Shown: positions 37,306-47,181, counted from the first letter of the stretch. The stretch: 64,000 nt of DNA from Candidatus Leptovillus gracilis (GCA_016716065.1 JADJXA010000005.1:124001-188000), one strand, 5' to 3'. The notes: generated by a model from the sequence alone, not told the origin. Made by a program: numbers and translations.

Positions 37306-39294
37306 TTATAAATCGTCGAGATCGATGTCTTCCCATTCAGGGCGACTGCGGCTGCCCTTGCGTTTCCGCTTGGTAACCACCTCGCCAATGTCTTCATTAA
37401 AGACAAGCTGCTTGCCCTTGCGCGCTTTGCGTTTGGCGTCTTCATCTTCGTCCACACTTTCTTCAGTCCGAACGACGACGATGCCGGGTTTAGGTTTCTT
37501 TTGTGGTTCCGGTTTTTCCGGTACGATTTCAATGAGCGAGCGGCTTAAGTCGTCCACCACATCGGTGACAACCGGTTCTGGTTCTGGTTCGGGTTCCGCT
37601 TCGGCCACCGGTTCTGGTTCTGGGGTTGGTTCAGCCACAACGGCGGCTATCTCCGGCTCAATGGCGGCGACCGGCGCTGCTATCTCAGGTTCAGGCAGTT
37701 CAGGCACGACGGCCGTTTCCACTTCCGCTTCTGGCGCAATCTCAGCCACCGCTTCTTGTTCAGCTTCAACCACACCATCTGCCGCTTCCGGCCTGACGAA
37801 CAGCGCCGAACGGTACACGGCCACACGCTCTTTTAATGTATGCAGCGCACTCTCGCCTAAGCCCCGGAAGCCGAGGATCACCTCGTCGCCCATTTCCAGG
37901 TGGAAAATGGCATCGCCAACTGTTTCGATGTTGTTGTCTAACAACAAATTGTGAATGCGTCCCGGCAAGTCCAGCAGGTCCAGCGGTTCCTGCCAGGCGG
38001 CTGCCGGCACCTTCTGGCGCGCTTCAGACCGACGTTTGCGCGTTTTCTCAAAATTCTCGGCTCGCGAGGTAATAATAGAGCCTAAAACGCCGCTTACCAG
38101 CCGGTCCAGGGTATGATAATCTTCCGACGTAATGGGGCGATTGGCCGCTTTCTTGTCTAAAATCAGGCGCACTTGTTCCAGCAAAGTGCTGTTTTTCACA
38201 ACTTCTGGGTTCGCCTGTGGGTGATCCAGTTTGCCTAGCGATTCAGCCGCGGCTTCGGTCAGGCTCTTGATGTCAATACGCCAGCCGGTCAGTTTAGCGG
38301 CCAGGCGGGCATTTTGCCCTTCCCGCCCAATGGCTAATGAGAGTTGATCGTCGGGGACAATGACGACGGCCGTTTTGCCATCTTCTGGGTGTTCTTCCAA
38401 AAAGACATGCGACACACGCGCCGGGCTGAGCGCCTTGGCAATAAAGGTTTGCTGATTGGCATCCCACTCAATCACATCAATCTTTTCATCATTCAGTTCG
38501 CGCACAATGCTCTGAATACGCACACCACGCATCCCCACGCAAGCGCCAACCGGGTCCACGCCGGGCTGCAAAGCCAAAACAGCCACCTTGGAGCGCTGAC
38601 CAGCCTCGCGGGCGATGCTTTTGATCTCCACCTGGCCGTTGTAAATTTCTGGTACTTCCAATTCCAACAGACGGCGCAGCAGGTTGCGATGGTTGCGGCT
38701 GACAAAAATTTGCGGGCCGCGATTGGTCCGTCTTACCTCCAAAACATAGACACGGATTTTATCGTGAGCGCGGTATCGTTCGCCGTGAACTTGCTGCCCT
38801 TTCGGAAGAGTCGCTTCGGTGCGCCCCAAACCAATGGTGATGTGTTGGCCGCTGATGCTCTGGACAGTGCCATTAACCAATTCACCTTCCCGGCCGGAAA
38901 AGTCCTCAAAGAGATGCTCTCGTTCAGCTTCACGCACGCGCTGGAGCAGCACTTGTTTGGCTGTTTGCGCGGCAATACGACCGAATTGGGCGGTGGTGCT
39001 ATCTACCAAGACAACATCGCCTAACTCCGTATCAGGATGCTCGCGGCGGGCCACTTCCAACAAGACTTCGGTGCGATTGTCCATAATGGAATCCACCACT
39101 TCTTTTTCAGAATAAATGGTTGATTCACCAGTACGCGGATCAATCTCCACGCGCACATCTTGCGTGTTGCTCAGGTTAAGGTCACGCCGAAAGGCAGAAA
39201 CCAATGCTGTCTTAAGAGCGTCAAACACGTCCTCTTTAGGCAAACCGCGCGCTTCACAAATCTCATTGAAGGCTAAAACAAATTCACTTTTCAT
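37306..39294 (-). CDS. nusA: Transcription elongation/antitermination factor NusA with acidic tail
   Basis: 662 residues from ATG at 39294; the longer frame adds a leader-derived stretch. N-terminal RNAP-binding domain ([21 protein letters not shown]), S1 domain ([21 protein letters not shown]), KH domains ([41 protein letters not shown]), then a region near 390-520 with an HhH-like [16 protein letters not shown]. From ~530 on it is a low-complexity Glu/Pro/Ala/Val tail ([16 protein letters not shown]) ending in a basic segment and acidic WEDIDLDDL. Tail length is unusual. First gene of its operon; a promoter and attenuator precede it. The usual upstream rimP is absent here. Confidence 0.96.
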   Translation of the reverse strand: MKSEFVLAFNEICEARGLPKEDVFDALKTALVSAFRRDLNLSNTQDVRVEIDPRTGESTIYSEKEVVDSIMDNRTEVLLEVARREHPDTELGDVVLVDSTTAQFGRIAAQTAKQVLLQRVREAEREHLFEDFSGREGELVNGTVQSISGQHITIGLGRTEATLPKGQQVHGERYRAHDKIRVYVLEVRRTNRGPQIFVSRNHRNLLRRLLELEVPEIYNGQVEIKSIAREAGQRSKVAVLALQPGVDPVGACVGMRGVRIQSIVRELNDEKIDVIEWDANQQTFIAKALSPARVSHVFLEEHPEDGKTAVVIVPDDQLSLAIGREGQNARLAAKLTGWRIDIKSLTEAAAESLGKLDHPQANPEVVKNSTLLEQVRLILDKKAANRPITSEDYHTLDRLVSGVLGSIITSRAENFEKTRKRRSEARQKVPAAAWQEPLDLLDLPGRIHNLLLDNNIETVGDAIFHLEMGDEVILGFRGLGESALHTLKERVAVYRSALFVRPEAADGVVEAEQEAVAEIAPEAEVETAVVPELPEPEIAAPVAAIEPEIAAVVAEPTPEPEPVAEAEPEPEPEPVVTDVVDDLSRSLIEIVPEKPEPQKKPKPGIVVVRTEESVDEDEDAKRKARKGKQLVFNEDIGEVVTKRKRKGSRSRPEWEDIDLDDL

Positions 39295-39353
39295 CGATTT
39301 CAACCTTACCCATATCTGATTTCCAGGACAATCAAGGTTATTATCCCATTTAG

Positions 39354-39382
39354 AAAACAAAAAAAGTGGGGAGGCCCACTTT
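39354..39382 (-). terminator. Attenuator-like terminator in the nusA leader
   Basis: On the minus strand AAAGTGGG-CCTC-CCCACTTT (39382-39363) is followed by TTTTGTTTT. It stands between the promoter (39422-39450) and the nusA start (39294), so full-length transcription must pass it. Operon autoregulation by NusA is the natural reading. Confidence 0.75.
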
Positions 39383-39421
39383 CCGTCAACGAATATCTAA
39401 TCTCTCAAGCTCGATAGAGAC

Positions 39422-39450
39422 ATTATAGCACGGCGTCCTGTCACAAGCAA
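39422..39450 (-). promoter_or_regulatory. nusA operon promoter with extended -10
   Basis: Minus strand TTGCTT (39450-39445), 17 bases, TATAAT (39427-39422) with TG one base upstream of the -10 (TGCTATAAT). Start expected near 39415, giving a ~120-base leader. Confidence 0.7.
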
Positions 39451-39463
39451 AAACCTGCTCATT

Positions 39464-40198
39464 TCACAGAATATAATCTACATGAATACCACACTCTGTT
39501 TTGCCAAAATCAGACCACCTGCCCATGCGTTCATTGACTGCCATCTCTGTAGGCTTTGTACAAGGCCAGCAGCCAATACTCGGATAACTCTGGTCATGCA
39601 GCAAATTGTAGGGCATGTCATGTTTGTGAATGTAGTCCCACACCTGTTCTCTCGTCCACAAGGCCAATGGATTCAGTTTTAGCAGGTGGTGGGTATTATC
39701 CCAGGCAAGAAGATCGGTCTGAGCGCGGGTTGGGGACTGATCGCGCCGCAAGCCTGTGACCCAGGCGCGTTTATCTTCAAGAAAGTGGCGCAGCGCCCGC
39801 ACTTTGCGCAGATGGCAGCAAAGGTCTGGGTCTCGGCGCCACAATTCTGGGCCATATTGTTGTTCTTGCGCCGCCAGCGATAGCCCAGAATGGACTTCGA
39901 TGAATTCCAGGGCAAACCGGGTGGCCAGTTCATCACGCAAGGTAAGGGTTTCAGGGAAGAACAGATCGGTTTGCAGGTAGAAAACGGGTGGGCGCGGCTG
40001 CATTTGGGCCACGGTGTGCAGAATAACCATACCAGACAGCCCAAAACTGGTGGCGACGACGAGGGATGAGCCATACGTGGTATATGCCCATTGGAGCAAA
40101 TTCGTGGGTGATAATGTGGCGTAATGTTGATTGAGGGCTTTCAGAGTGGCGGGTGAACATGGTTGTGGTGGGATCGTGTTCCCAGATAAGGTTGGCAT
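39464..40198 (-). CDS. cysH: Assimilatory adenylylsulfate (APS) reductase, CysH family
   Basis: 244 residues. ATP-pyrophosphatase-like core with SSLVVATSFGLSGMVILH and LQTDLFFPET. Cys127-Cys128 (DLCCHLRKV) and Cys210-x-x-Cys213 (GCWPCTKP) are the ligands of a [4Fe-4S] cluster, which marks the APS-using group rather than E. coli-type PAPS reductases; the catalytic Cys236 is in the C-terminal KTECGIH. It reduces APS to sulfite using thioredoxin, feeding sulfide to cysteine synthesis (cysM/cysO at 26-28 kb). No other sulfate-assimilation gene is adjacent. It ends just above the nusA promoter. Confidence 0.93.
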   Translation of the reverse strand: MPTLSGNTIPPQPCSPATLKALNQHYATLSPTNLLQWAYTTYGSSLVVATSFGLSGMVILHTVAQMQPRPPVFYLQTDLFFPETLTLRDELATRFALEFIEVHSGLSLAAQEQQYGPELWRRDPDLCCHLRKVRALRHFLEDKRAWVTGLRRDQSPTRAQTDLLAWDNTHHLLKLNPLALWTREQVWDYIHKHDMPYNLLHDQSYPSIGCWPCTKPTEMAVNERMGRWSDFGKTECGIHVDYIL

Positions 40199-40263
40199 GG
40201 CGCTGTGATGGTTCCTGAAACAGGTCTGGCTTGGGTTGCAAGCCAGACCAGGAGGGCTGACTG

Positions 40264-40614
40264 TTATTCGGTTTGAGCTGTTAAATCTTCAATGGGTGCA
40301 TCGGCGGCTACATTTTGCACTGCCTGGATGCCATTGTCACGGCCGTCTTCGCTTTTGTACATCTGGCTTTTGCCAATAACCTGCCCGTTGGTGGCGGTGA
40401 GGTTGAAATAGAAACGGCCGTCTTTGGCAACCTTCCGTTCAAAGCGACGGCCGTCGGCCGCATTTTTCTTCACCGATTCAATGCCATTCATGCAGTTCGC
40501 CAATGTTTGATACCCCTCGCTGGCAAGAATCTGTTCCCCATTACGCGCATTCAGACGAAAATAATACTCCTGGTTATTGCCTTGAAACAGTTGAAACTTC
40601 GGGTTGGTAACCAT
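40264..40614 (-). CDS. YegP/DUF1508 family protein
   Basis: 116 residues with two DUF1508 units: FQLFQGNNQEYYFRLNARNGEQILASEGY (~8-36) with NCMNGIESVKKNA, then RRFERKVAKDGRFYFNLTATNGQVIG with DGRDNGIQAVQNVAADAP. Small alpha/beta proteins of unknown function, induced by stress in some bacteria. GGAG lies before ATG. The 330-base gap on its right carries only the inverted-repeat element at 40717-40799 before flp. Confidence 0.9.
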   Translation of the reverse strand: MVTNPKFQLFQGNNQEYYFRLNARNGEQILASEGYQTLANCMNGIESVKKNAADGRRFERKVAKDGRFYFNLTATNGQVIGKSQMYKSEDGRDNGIQAVQNVAADAPIEDLTAQTE

Positions 40615-40716
40615 CTTTTGTTGCTCCTCATATAGATTAAGCGGAAAACGATATGACCCTATTTTAAGATTCTGCGAGTAAAGTTCAAAATCTTACCCAT
40701 TCAATTCAGTTATAGC

Positions 40717-40799
40717 TATCCAGAAAAGTCTTTCCCTGCGGTTGTAGAACGATTTTCCAAATCGTTCTACAAATCGTGCGAAGATTTCTCTGGACAGCG
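40717..40799. repeat. MITE-like inverted repeat with GAACGATTT hairpin
   Basis: Inner perfect arms TTGTAGAACGATTT (40743-40756) and AAATCGTTCTACAA (40760-40773), spacer TCC. Outer imperfect arms GCTATCCAGAAAAGTC and GATTTCTCTGGACAGC lie at 40717-40733 and 40783-40799. The core matches the right half of the double hairpin at 12991-13047. The rest of 40615-40944 shows nothing else. Confidence 0.7.
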
Positions 40800-40944
40800 A
40801 TATTACTCGGATATCCACCCGAACATCTGCCATGAACTGCGCCAAAAACAAAGTTCAGTACCACACTCCTATTGCGATCCTCGCCAAAAATAGCTATCCT
40901 ATGCCTATCTTATCAAGTTCTTTTAGATTTATTTGGAGGTAAAA

Positions 40945-41094
40945 ATGTTATTCTTAAATCGTGAAGATGGTCAAGGTTTGGTAGAGTATGCGTTGGTTCT
41001 CGTTCTGGTGGCTGTTGTTATCATCGCCATCCTGACTCTGCTGGGTCCCCAGATCGGTAACGTTTTCAGTAAGATTACCGCCGGCCTCAACTAA
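40945..41094 (+). CDS. flp: Flp-type major pilin (49 aa)
   Basis: A short gene with GGAGG seven bases before ATG. It encodes 49 residues: a short charged start (MLFLNREDG), cleavage after Gly9, mature Gln10 with Glu14 at +5 (QGLVEYALVL), then a hydrophobic helix LVLVAVVIIAILTLLG and the tail QIGNVFSKITAGLN. This is the pattern of Flp/TadA pilins that build Tad adhesion pili. It is followed by a strong terminator and, 427 bases on, the tadZABC genes, so it forms a separate, probably highly expressed transcript. Confidence 0.93.
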   Translation: MLFLNREDGQGLVEYALVLVLVAVVIIAILTLLGPQIGNVFSKITAGLN

Positions 41095-41145
41095 TATCGC
41101 CACGCAGTTAATATCACCGATATTGTTGATTCGTATTTAGCTTAG

Positions 41146-41184
41146 AAACAGGACCCTATCCTTCCGATAGGGTCCTGTTTGTTT
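41146..41184 (+). terminator. Terminator after flp
   Basis: AAACAGGACCCTATC (41146-41160), loop CTTCC, GATAGGGTCCTGTTT (41166-41180), then GTTT. Perfect 15-bp stem. It separates the pilin transcript from the tad machinery. Confidence 0.9.
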
Positions 41185-41309
41185 ATCCGCACCCAGTTAG
41201 CCAATGTCACTTCCCTACGATATAATCCATCTTCATTATACAAACATCGCCGCCACGGTAACGTAAAAGACACCCAGCATATATAGACTAAAATACCCAG
41301 TTCGCCCTA

Positions 41310-41337
41310 TTGACAATACTAAGGATCATAGTAAGAT
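41310..41337 (+). promoter_or_regulatory. Candidate promoter upstream of tad genes
   Basis: TTGACA (41310-41315), 16 bases, TAAGAT (41332-41337), about 180 bases before tadZ. A second candidate nearer the gene has TATAAT at 41492-41497 with only a poor -35. A CTGGT/ACCAG palindrome (41464-41478) lies just before it and may be an operator. The gap 41095-41521 holds no gene. Confidence 0.45.
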
Positions 41338-41521
41338 GACTTTACGGCGACAGGTAAATTAGAAATGGGTACCGTTTAACGTATGGTCCTTTGTTTATTC
41401 CACCCTTATCAAATTAAACCCCACCCTTTCACTAACCAACGTGTTAAGCTCTTTGATGCCTGTCTGGTTCATGACCAGTTTTTGTTGTTACTATAATCCA
41501 AGTTAATTCAGTGGGACGATA

Positions 41522-42787
41522 ATGTCAGAAACCATTCGCGTATTAATTGTTGATGACCTCTCAGAAACCAGAGAGAATGTCCGTAAGCTGTTACAGTTTG
41601 AATCGGACATAGAGGTAATTGGTCAGGCAGGAACCGGTGAACAAGCGGTTGACATGGCCCAAGAGCATCGGCCGGACATCATATTGATGGACATCAATAT
41701 GCCGGGCATTGATGGTATTGGCGCCAGTCAAAAAATATCAGAATTAGTGCCGACAACACAAATTATCATTATGTCGGTGCAAAGCGATTCTGATTATTTA
41801 CGCCGGGCTATGTTGGCCGGCGCACGTGATTTTTTGACGAAGCCGTTCGGCGGTGATGAATTAGTCGCTGCTGTTCGTCGGGTACACGCCAAGAGACCTC
41901 TCATGCGATCTGGGCCGGTCCAGGGGCAAACGGCCGTGCGCCCCGGCGCCCCCCAACCTGTTATTGCCCCCGTACAAGGTTCCATGTTAGCCATTTTCAG
42001 TCCCAAAGGGGGGAGCGGCTGCACAACCCTGGCCATCAACATGGCAATTTCACTGGCGGCCAGTGAACATCGCACCATCCTGGTAGACGGCAGCTTGCAG
42101 TTCGGCGATGTGGCCGTCATGCTCAACATGAAACCAGTAACCAGCATCGTGGACCTCAGCGCGCGCGAGGGCGAAATAGACGCCGATCTCATCAGCAGCG
42201 TCGTCCAGGTCCACCGCAGCGGGCTGCACGTCCTCATGTCGCCCCCCCGCCCCGAAATGGCCGATGTCGTTACAGAAGCCAGCCTCAAAATATTATGGGC
42301 CAGTCTGCGGCAGATATACGACTACATCATCGTGGATACCACTTCCAGTTTAGATGATAGAGCCTTATCCATTTTGGACGAAGCAGACCGTATTGTATTG
42401 GTAACCCAACAAAACTTGCCCAGCCTAAAGAATGTCAGCCGCTTCTTCGACCTGGCCCAAAGCCTGGAATACCAACAGAAAAAGGTGTGGTTGGTTGTAA
42501 ACCGGGTGACCGCCAAAGGCATTTCGATTAAAGACATAAGCGAAACCCTAAAACGGCCGGTTCTCATGACCGTCCCAGAAGATGACCTGGCGGTCAGTTC
42601 GGCGATTGACCAGGGCGTGCCCATTGTGCTGGGTCCCAATAAAAAGAAACCAGTTGGTCTGGCGATGATAAAATTAGCCGAAACAATAACCAACCAGTTA
42701 AACAAAGAGAAAACCGAGAACGTCAACGGTGATGCTGAAAAAGCAGATACGAGCGGATTATTCGGACGCTTATTTGGTAAACGTTAA
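41522..42787 (+). CDS. tadZ: TadZ/CpaE-like protein with receiver domain
   Basis: 421 residues. Receiver domain 1-125 with Asp11-Asp12, phospho-acceptor Asp57 (ILMDINMPG) and Lys107. A Pro-rich linker (~130-150) leads to a MinD/CpaE-like ATPase with deviant Walker A KGGSGCTT (162-169), DGSLQFGDVAVMLN and VDTTSSLDD. It places the Tad secretion apparatus at its site in the cell. First gene of tadZ-tadA-tadB-tadC, all rightward with short gaps. A regulated pilus is likely because the receiver is intact. Confidence 0.9.
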   Translation: MSETIRVLIVDDLSETRENVRKLLQFESDIEVIGQAGTGEQAVDMAQEHRPDIILMDINMPGIDGIGASQKISELVPTTQIIIMSVQSDSDYLRRAMLAGARDFLTKPFGGDELVAAVRRVHAKRPLMRSGPVQGQTAVRPGAPQPVIAPVQGSMLAIFSPKGGSGCTTLAINMAISLAASEHRTILVDGSLQFGDVAVMLNMKPVTSIVDLSAREGEIDADLISSVVQVHRSGLHVLMSPPRPEMADVVTEASLKILWASLRQIYDYIIVDTTSSLDDRALSILDEADRIVLVTQQNLPSLKNVSRFFDLAQSLEYQQKKVWLVVNRVTAKGISIKDISETLKRPVLMTVPEDDLAVSSAIDQGVPIVLGPNKKKPVGLAMIKLAETITNQLNKEKTENVNGDAEKADTSGLFGRLFGKR

Positions 42788-42801
42788 ACCGGAGGGTACT
42801 G

Positions 42802-44187
42802 GTGTCACTCTTAAAACGAATTGAACAAAACCAGCAGCAGCCTGCGCCAACAGAAGCGCAGTCGTCTAAATTACAAGAACTACGGGTGAAACGCTCGTCC
42901 CCGGCCGTTGGTTCACGAGACGCTTACGTAGACCTGAAGAATCGGATTCAACAGAAGCTCATCTCCGAACTCGACCCCGGTATGGACATTACCAAGACTG
43001 CCGAAGTGCGCGGCACCATCCGGGAAATGTTTGAGACCATGCTTGAAGAAGAAAGCATCGTCCTCACCCGCAACGAGAAGCGTCGCTTATTTGAATCCAT
43101 TGTGGCCGAGATTTTGGGATACGGACCATTGGAACAATTCTTGCAAACGGACGGGATCACCGAAATCATGGTGAATGGCCCAGAGCATGTCTATATCGAG
43201 TCGGGTGGTAAATTACAGCGAACCAATGTTACCTTTGAAGACAACGACCATCTGCTGCGAATTATTGACCGCATCGTAGCCCCCTTGGGCCGGCGTATTG
43301 ATGAAGGTTCGCCAATGGTGGACGCCCGCCTGCCCGACGGTTCCCGCGTGAATGCCGTTGTGCCGCCTATTTCGCTAAACGGAGCCTCGCTCACAATTCG
43401 CGTGTTCTCCAAAATTCCTTTTACCGTAGAAAACCTCATCGAGTTTGGCAGCATTACCCCCGAAGCTGTTGAATTCTTGAAAGCCTGTGTAATCTCTAGA
43501 CTAAACGTGTTTGTTTCCGGTGGTACAGGCTCAGGAAAGACCACGCTGCTCAACATCCTATCTAGTTTCATCCCCGATGGAGAGCGCATTGTGACGATAG
43601 AAAACGCGGCTGAATTACAGCTGCGTCAGGAACACGTCGTCACCCTGGAATCACGCGCGGCCAACGTGGAAGGACGTGGAGCGGTGACAATTCAAGACTT
43701 GGTGATCAACTCGCTGCGTATGCGCCCGGACCGCATTATCGTAGGAGAGGTTCGTGGCGGCGAAGCATTGGACATGTTGCAAGCCATGAACACCGGCCAC
43801 GATGGCAGCATGACAACGGGCCATGCCAACAGCACCCGCGATATGTTGTCGCGCCTGGAAACCATGGTGTTGATGGCTGGTATGGATTTACCGCATCGGG
43901 CCATCCGGGAGCAAATCGCCTCAGCGATTAATTTGGTCGTTCACCAGGATCGCTTGAGAGACGGAACACGGAAGGTCATGTCTATCAGTGAAATCCAGGG
44001 CATGGAAGGCGATGTTATTACTACCTCGGAAATCTTCCGGTTTGAGCAAAGCAGTATTGAAGACGGCAAAGTGATTGGCCGCTTACGCCCGACTGGGCTG
44101 CGGCCAAAGTTCATGTGGAAGCTGCAGGAATCGGGTATCATGCTGCCGCCATCTATTTTTGGGATTGGCGCGCGCAGCAGGCGGTAA
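42802..44187 (+). CDS. tadA: TadA/CpaF secretion ATPase
   Basis: 461 residues, starting with GTG at 42802 (GGAGGG upstream). N-terminal helical region, then the VirB11/GspE ATPase: [18 protein letters not shown] (Walker A), [43 protein letters not shown] (Walker B) and [18 protein letters not shown] (His box). It drives polymerisation of the Flp pilin. Neighbours tadZ, tadB and tadC confirm it. Confidence 0.96.
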   Translation: MSLLKRIEQNQQQPAPTEAQSSKLQELRVKRSSPAVGSRDAYVDLKNRIQQKLISELDPGMDITKTAEVRGTIREMFETMLEEESIVLTRNEKRRLFESIVAEILGYGPLEQFLQTDGITEIMVNGPEHVYIESGGKLQRTNVTFEDNDHLLRIIDRIVAPLGRRIDEGSPMVDARLPDGSRVNAVVPPISLNGASLTIRVFSKIPFTVENLIEFGSITPEAVEFLKACVISRLNVFVSGGTGSGKTTLLNILSSFIPDGERIVTIENAAELQLRQEHVVTLESRAANVEGRGAVTIQDLVINSLRMRPDRIIVGEVRGGEALDMLQAMNTGHDGSMTTGHANSTRDMLSRLETMVLMAGMDLPHRAIREQIASAINLVVHQDRLRDGTRKVMSISEIQGMEGDVITTSEIFRFEQSSIEDGKVIGRLRPTGLRPKFMWKLQESGIMLPPSIFGIGARSRR

Positions 44188-44207
44188 CCCAATAAGGAGT
44201 ATAGATT

Positions 44208-45203
44208 ATGCCTCCCTTACTATTGATCGTCTTAGCGGCTGCGTCTCTGTTGATTGTGTTCGGCGCGGGCATTGCCCTGGTGGCCGGCGGCAGCCGCGGC
44301 AATGTAGATAAACGGTTAGAACAGTTCGTTGGCGTCACAGACGTGGTAAATGTTGCCGAAGAGATCGAGTCAGATAGGGGGGATGATCTGGCGGATCGTT
44401 TGGATTCAGCGCTGTCTGGGCGTGGTTTTTTTGCGCCGACAAAGGAACGCATTGCTAAAGCAGACATCAAGCTGAGGGTGACCGAATATATTGGGCTTGT
44501 TTTTCTCAGTGCGGTGGGTGTAGGCATTGCGACCTATTTGATTATGAATCGTTCGTTTCCGCTTGCGCTGATAGGCGCATTGGTGGGTTTGCAATTGCCG
44601 AAGTATTATATTTCTTTTTCCGCCAGCAAGCGGATGCGCGCTTTTGACGGTCAGCTTAGCGATACATTGAATTTATGGGTAAACGCGCTGCGTTCCGGTT
44701 ACAGTGTGTTGCAAGGCATGGAAGCGATTGCCACGGAGCTGCCGCCGCCTATCTCTCGTGAATTTGAGCGGGTGGTTCAGGAAGTTCGTCTAGGTTTGGG
44801 GTTGGAAGAAGCGTTGGCGAACATGTATCGGCGTGTGCCCAGCGAGGATTTGGATTTGATTATTACGGCCGTTAACATTCAACGAGAAGTTGGTGGCAAC
44901 CTGGCCGAAATCTTAGACACCATTAGCTTCACCATCCGCGAGCGCGTGCGCATTAAAGGTGAAATCCGCACCCTCACCGCCCAAGGGCGTATCTCTGGCT
45001 GGGTCGTCGGGCTGCTGCCCCTCGGTCTATCCGGCGTTTTATACGCCATCAATGGCGAATACATGGCCCAACTCTGGGAAAAAGACAAGCCCTGGGTGCT
45101 GCAACCCTACCTCCCCTGCGGATGGGTAGTTATTGGCGCTGGCCTTTTTATGATGTTTCTGGGTATGCTTGCCATCCGTAAAATTGTGAATATTGAGGTT
45201 TGA
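44208..45203 (+). CDS. tadB: TadB, Tad pilus membrane platform
   Basis: 331 residues. Membrane helices near 1-22, 95-115, 120-140, ~270-290 and 305-327, with a type II secretion F domain between (ALRSGYSVLQGMEAIATELPPPI, EEALANMYRRVPSEDLDLIITAVNIQREVGGNLAEIL). It forms the inner-membrane platform with TadC. AAGGAG precedes ATG and the gene follows tadA by 20 bases. Confidence 0.93.
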   Translation: MPPLLLIVLAAASLLIVFGAGIALVAGGSRGNVDKRLEQFVGVTDVVNVAEEIESDRGDDLADRLDSALSGRGFFAPTKERIAKADIKLRVTEYIGLVFLSAVGVGIATYLIMNRSFPLALIGALVGLQLPKYYISFSASKRMRAFDGQLSDTLNLWVNALRSGYSVLQGMEAIATELPPPISREFERVVQEVRLGLGLEEALANMYRRVPSEDLDLIITAVNIQREVGGNLAEILDTISFTIRERVRIKGEIRTLTAQGRISGWVVGLLPLGLSGVLYAINGEYMAQLWEKDKPWVLQPYLPCGWVVIGAGLFMMFLGMLAIRKIVNIEV

Positions 45204-45290
45204 CACTGGCCTGACCAGATGTCACCTGGACAGATGAGCTTTCCCGGCGCAGTCGCGATCTGGAAAACATCTGAATAGCGGAGAAAAGCG

Positions 45291-46232
45291 ATGTCTTTAA
45301 TATTATTATTCTTCATTGCTGTTGTGGCTATAGCCATCATTGGCGGCAGCGTGCTGCTGCTTCGTCGCGCCGAAGAAGACCCCTTGGCGGCGCGCATTGA
45401 TGAGTTTGCTTCCCGGGAAGAAGTGGTTTCCATCGAAGACATCGAACTCTCAATGCCGATTACAGACCGCATCTTTGTACCCATTGTCAGGAAAATCAGC
45501 GATTTTGTCGTGCGCTTCACGCCACAAACAACGTTAGATCGCACGGCCCGACAGTTAGAACTGGCCGGTAATCCGCGCAATATGTCTGCCGCCGAGTTTT
45601 GGATTATACGCGGCGTGACCACTGTGGTGTTGGGCCTTCTCATTTTCGGAATGATGACCCGCAACGGCGCCGAACCAAGCAAGCGGCTGCTCTATGGCCT
45701 GGGTGGCGCAGCTCTGGGCAATTATTTACCCGCCATGTTCCTCCGTTCTATGGTAGACCGGCGCAAACAAGCAATCCTTAAGAAACTGCCCGACGCTCTG
45801 GATTTGATGACCATTTGTGTGGATGCCGGTCTGACCTTCAACGCCGCCATGCAAAAGGTAAGCGAAAAATGGGACGATCCCCTTTCTGATGAATTTGGCC
45901 GAGTTATCTATGAGATGCAATTAGGTAAATCTCGAAGACAGGCAATGAAGGATATGTCTGACCGCACAGATGTGCCAGATGTAACCAGCTTTATCGCCGC
46001 CATTTTACAAGCCGAACAACTGGGGGTGGGCATAGGCAAGGTACTGCGCATTCAATCGGAACAAATGCGCGTGCGCCGCCGCCAACGCGCCGAAGAACGC
46101 GCCCAACAAGCGCCGGTTAAAATGACCTTCCCATTGGTATTTCTGATCTTCCCGTCCATCTTTATTGTTTTGTTGGGACCAGCAGGTATTCAGGTTGCCC
46201 GCAGTGACGCACTAAAAGGTTTGACCGGTTAA
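45291..46232 (+). CDS. tadC: TadC, Tad pilus membrane platform
   Basis: 313 residues, T2SF domain protein with helices near 2-24, 103-123, 130-150, 275-300. Motifs LPDALDLMTICVDAGLTFNAAMQKV and DVPDVTSFIAAILQAEQLGVGIGKVL are typical of TadC. Last gene of the tad set. No prepilin peptidase, CpaB, secretin or TadD/TadG is present, as expected when no outer membrane must be crossed, though a peptidase must be encoded elsewhere. The following gap (46236-46320) has a period-7 tract (CGTATTC, GGTAATC units). Confidence 0.92.
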   Translation: MSLILLFFIAVVAIAIIGGSVLLLRRAEEDPLAARIDEFASREEVVSIEDIELSMPITDRIFVPIVRKISDFVVRFTPQTTLDRTARQLELAGNPRNMSAAEFWIIRGVTTVVLGLLIFGMMTRNGAEPSKRLLYGLGGAALGNYLPAMFLRSMVDRRKQAILKKLPDALDLMTICVDAGLTFNAAMQKVSEKWDDPLSDEFGRVIYEMQLGKSRRQAMKDMSDRTDVPDVTSFIAAILQAEQLGVGIGKVLRIQSEQMRVRRRQRAEERAQQAPVKMTFPLVFLIFPSIFIVLLGPAGIQVARSDALKGLTG

Positions 46233-46420
46233 TTACGTAGTACCCGTATTCGGTAATCCGTATCCCGTAGGGCGGCGCCTCTGGCAACTGTCAACAGAAA
46301 GCGGCATACGGACTTCGGTTTACGACTCGTAGGCTCTTGGCAATTTGCAGGGTTGCGGCCTGTTTGCCATAACCCCGCCATTTATTTACAGGCGAATCAT
46401 TGCTTACTGGAGACTTCGAA

Positions 46421-47137
46421 ATGTCGCCTTCATCCTGGCTTGGGCAGGTCAGGAATCTGACGCATCAGTTTTTTAGCTTCGTCTTGCCGCCTGTTTGCGC
46501 CAACTGCCAAAAGGTGGGTGCGCTTCTGTGCGAAGAGTGCCAGACTACTGTCCCGTGGGTAGTAGAACCCATATGTCCGGCTTGTGGACGTATCCTGGAA
46601 AAACCAACCTCGCTTTGTATTGTGTGCCAACGAGAGCCTCTGCCTTTAAAGCAAATTCGCGCGGCCGTTGTTTTCCAGGGCATCATCCCCCACGTTATTC
46701 ATCAAATGAAATACAATGGCGCATTTGCTCTGGCAGATCCTCTGGCTGACATGATGGTGACGGGTTGGTCAAGGTGGCAGTGCCCGGTCGGGCTGGTGAT
46801 GCCTGTACCGCTGCACCCCCAGCGGCAGAAGAAACGCGGGTACAACCAATCCGAGCTTATCGTGAAACGATTCTGCCAACACCTGGGGCTGCCGTATGAT
46901 GTCCACAGCTTGCAACGTGTGCGCGCCACACCACCGCAAGTGGGTCTGGACGCGGCGGCCAGGAAGTCCAATGTCCAGGACGCTTTTGCTGTGCAAGACG
47001 GTGCGGCAGCCGGCAAGGATATATTGTTGGTGGACGACGTTTGCACAACGGGGTCCACATTGGCCGCAGCGGCGGAAGTGTTGTTAACTGCTGGAGCCAA
47101 CAACGTATCAGCTTATTGTGTGGCACGGGCCATATAG
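46421..47137 (+). CDS. ComFC-family phosphoribosyltransferase-like protein
   Basis: 238 residues from ATG at 46421 (GGAG upstream). A zinc finger of two pairs near 25-62 (PVCANC...LLCEEC, PICPACG...CIVC), then a type I PRTase fold with the PRPP loop DILLVDDVCTTGST near 203-216 and KRGYNQSELI. ComFC/GntX proteins serve DNA uptake and recombination (competence) in many bacteria. It follows the tad genes but after a 188-base repeat-filled gap, so it is probably separate. Symbol withheld because family members differ in role. Confidence 0.85.
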   Translation: MSPSSWLGQVRNLTHQFFSFVLPPVCANCQKVGALLCEECQTTVPWVVEPICPACGRILEKPTSLCIVCQREPLPLKQIRAAVVFQGIIPHVIHQMKYNGAFALADPLADMMVTGWSRWQCPVGLVMPVPLHPQRQKKRGYNQSELIVKRFCQHLGLPYDVHSLQRVRATPPQVGLDAAARKSNVQDAFAVQDGAAAGKDILLVDDVCTTGSTLAAAAEVLLTAGANNVSAYCVARAI

Positions 47138-47181
47138 TAGTGGGATAATAATTCCTACATTCAATTCGAGGAGAGACTGAG

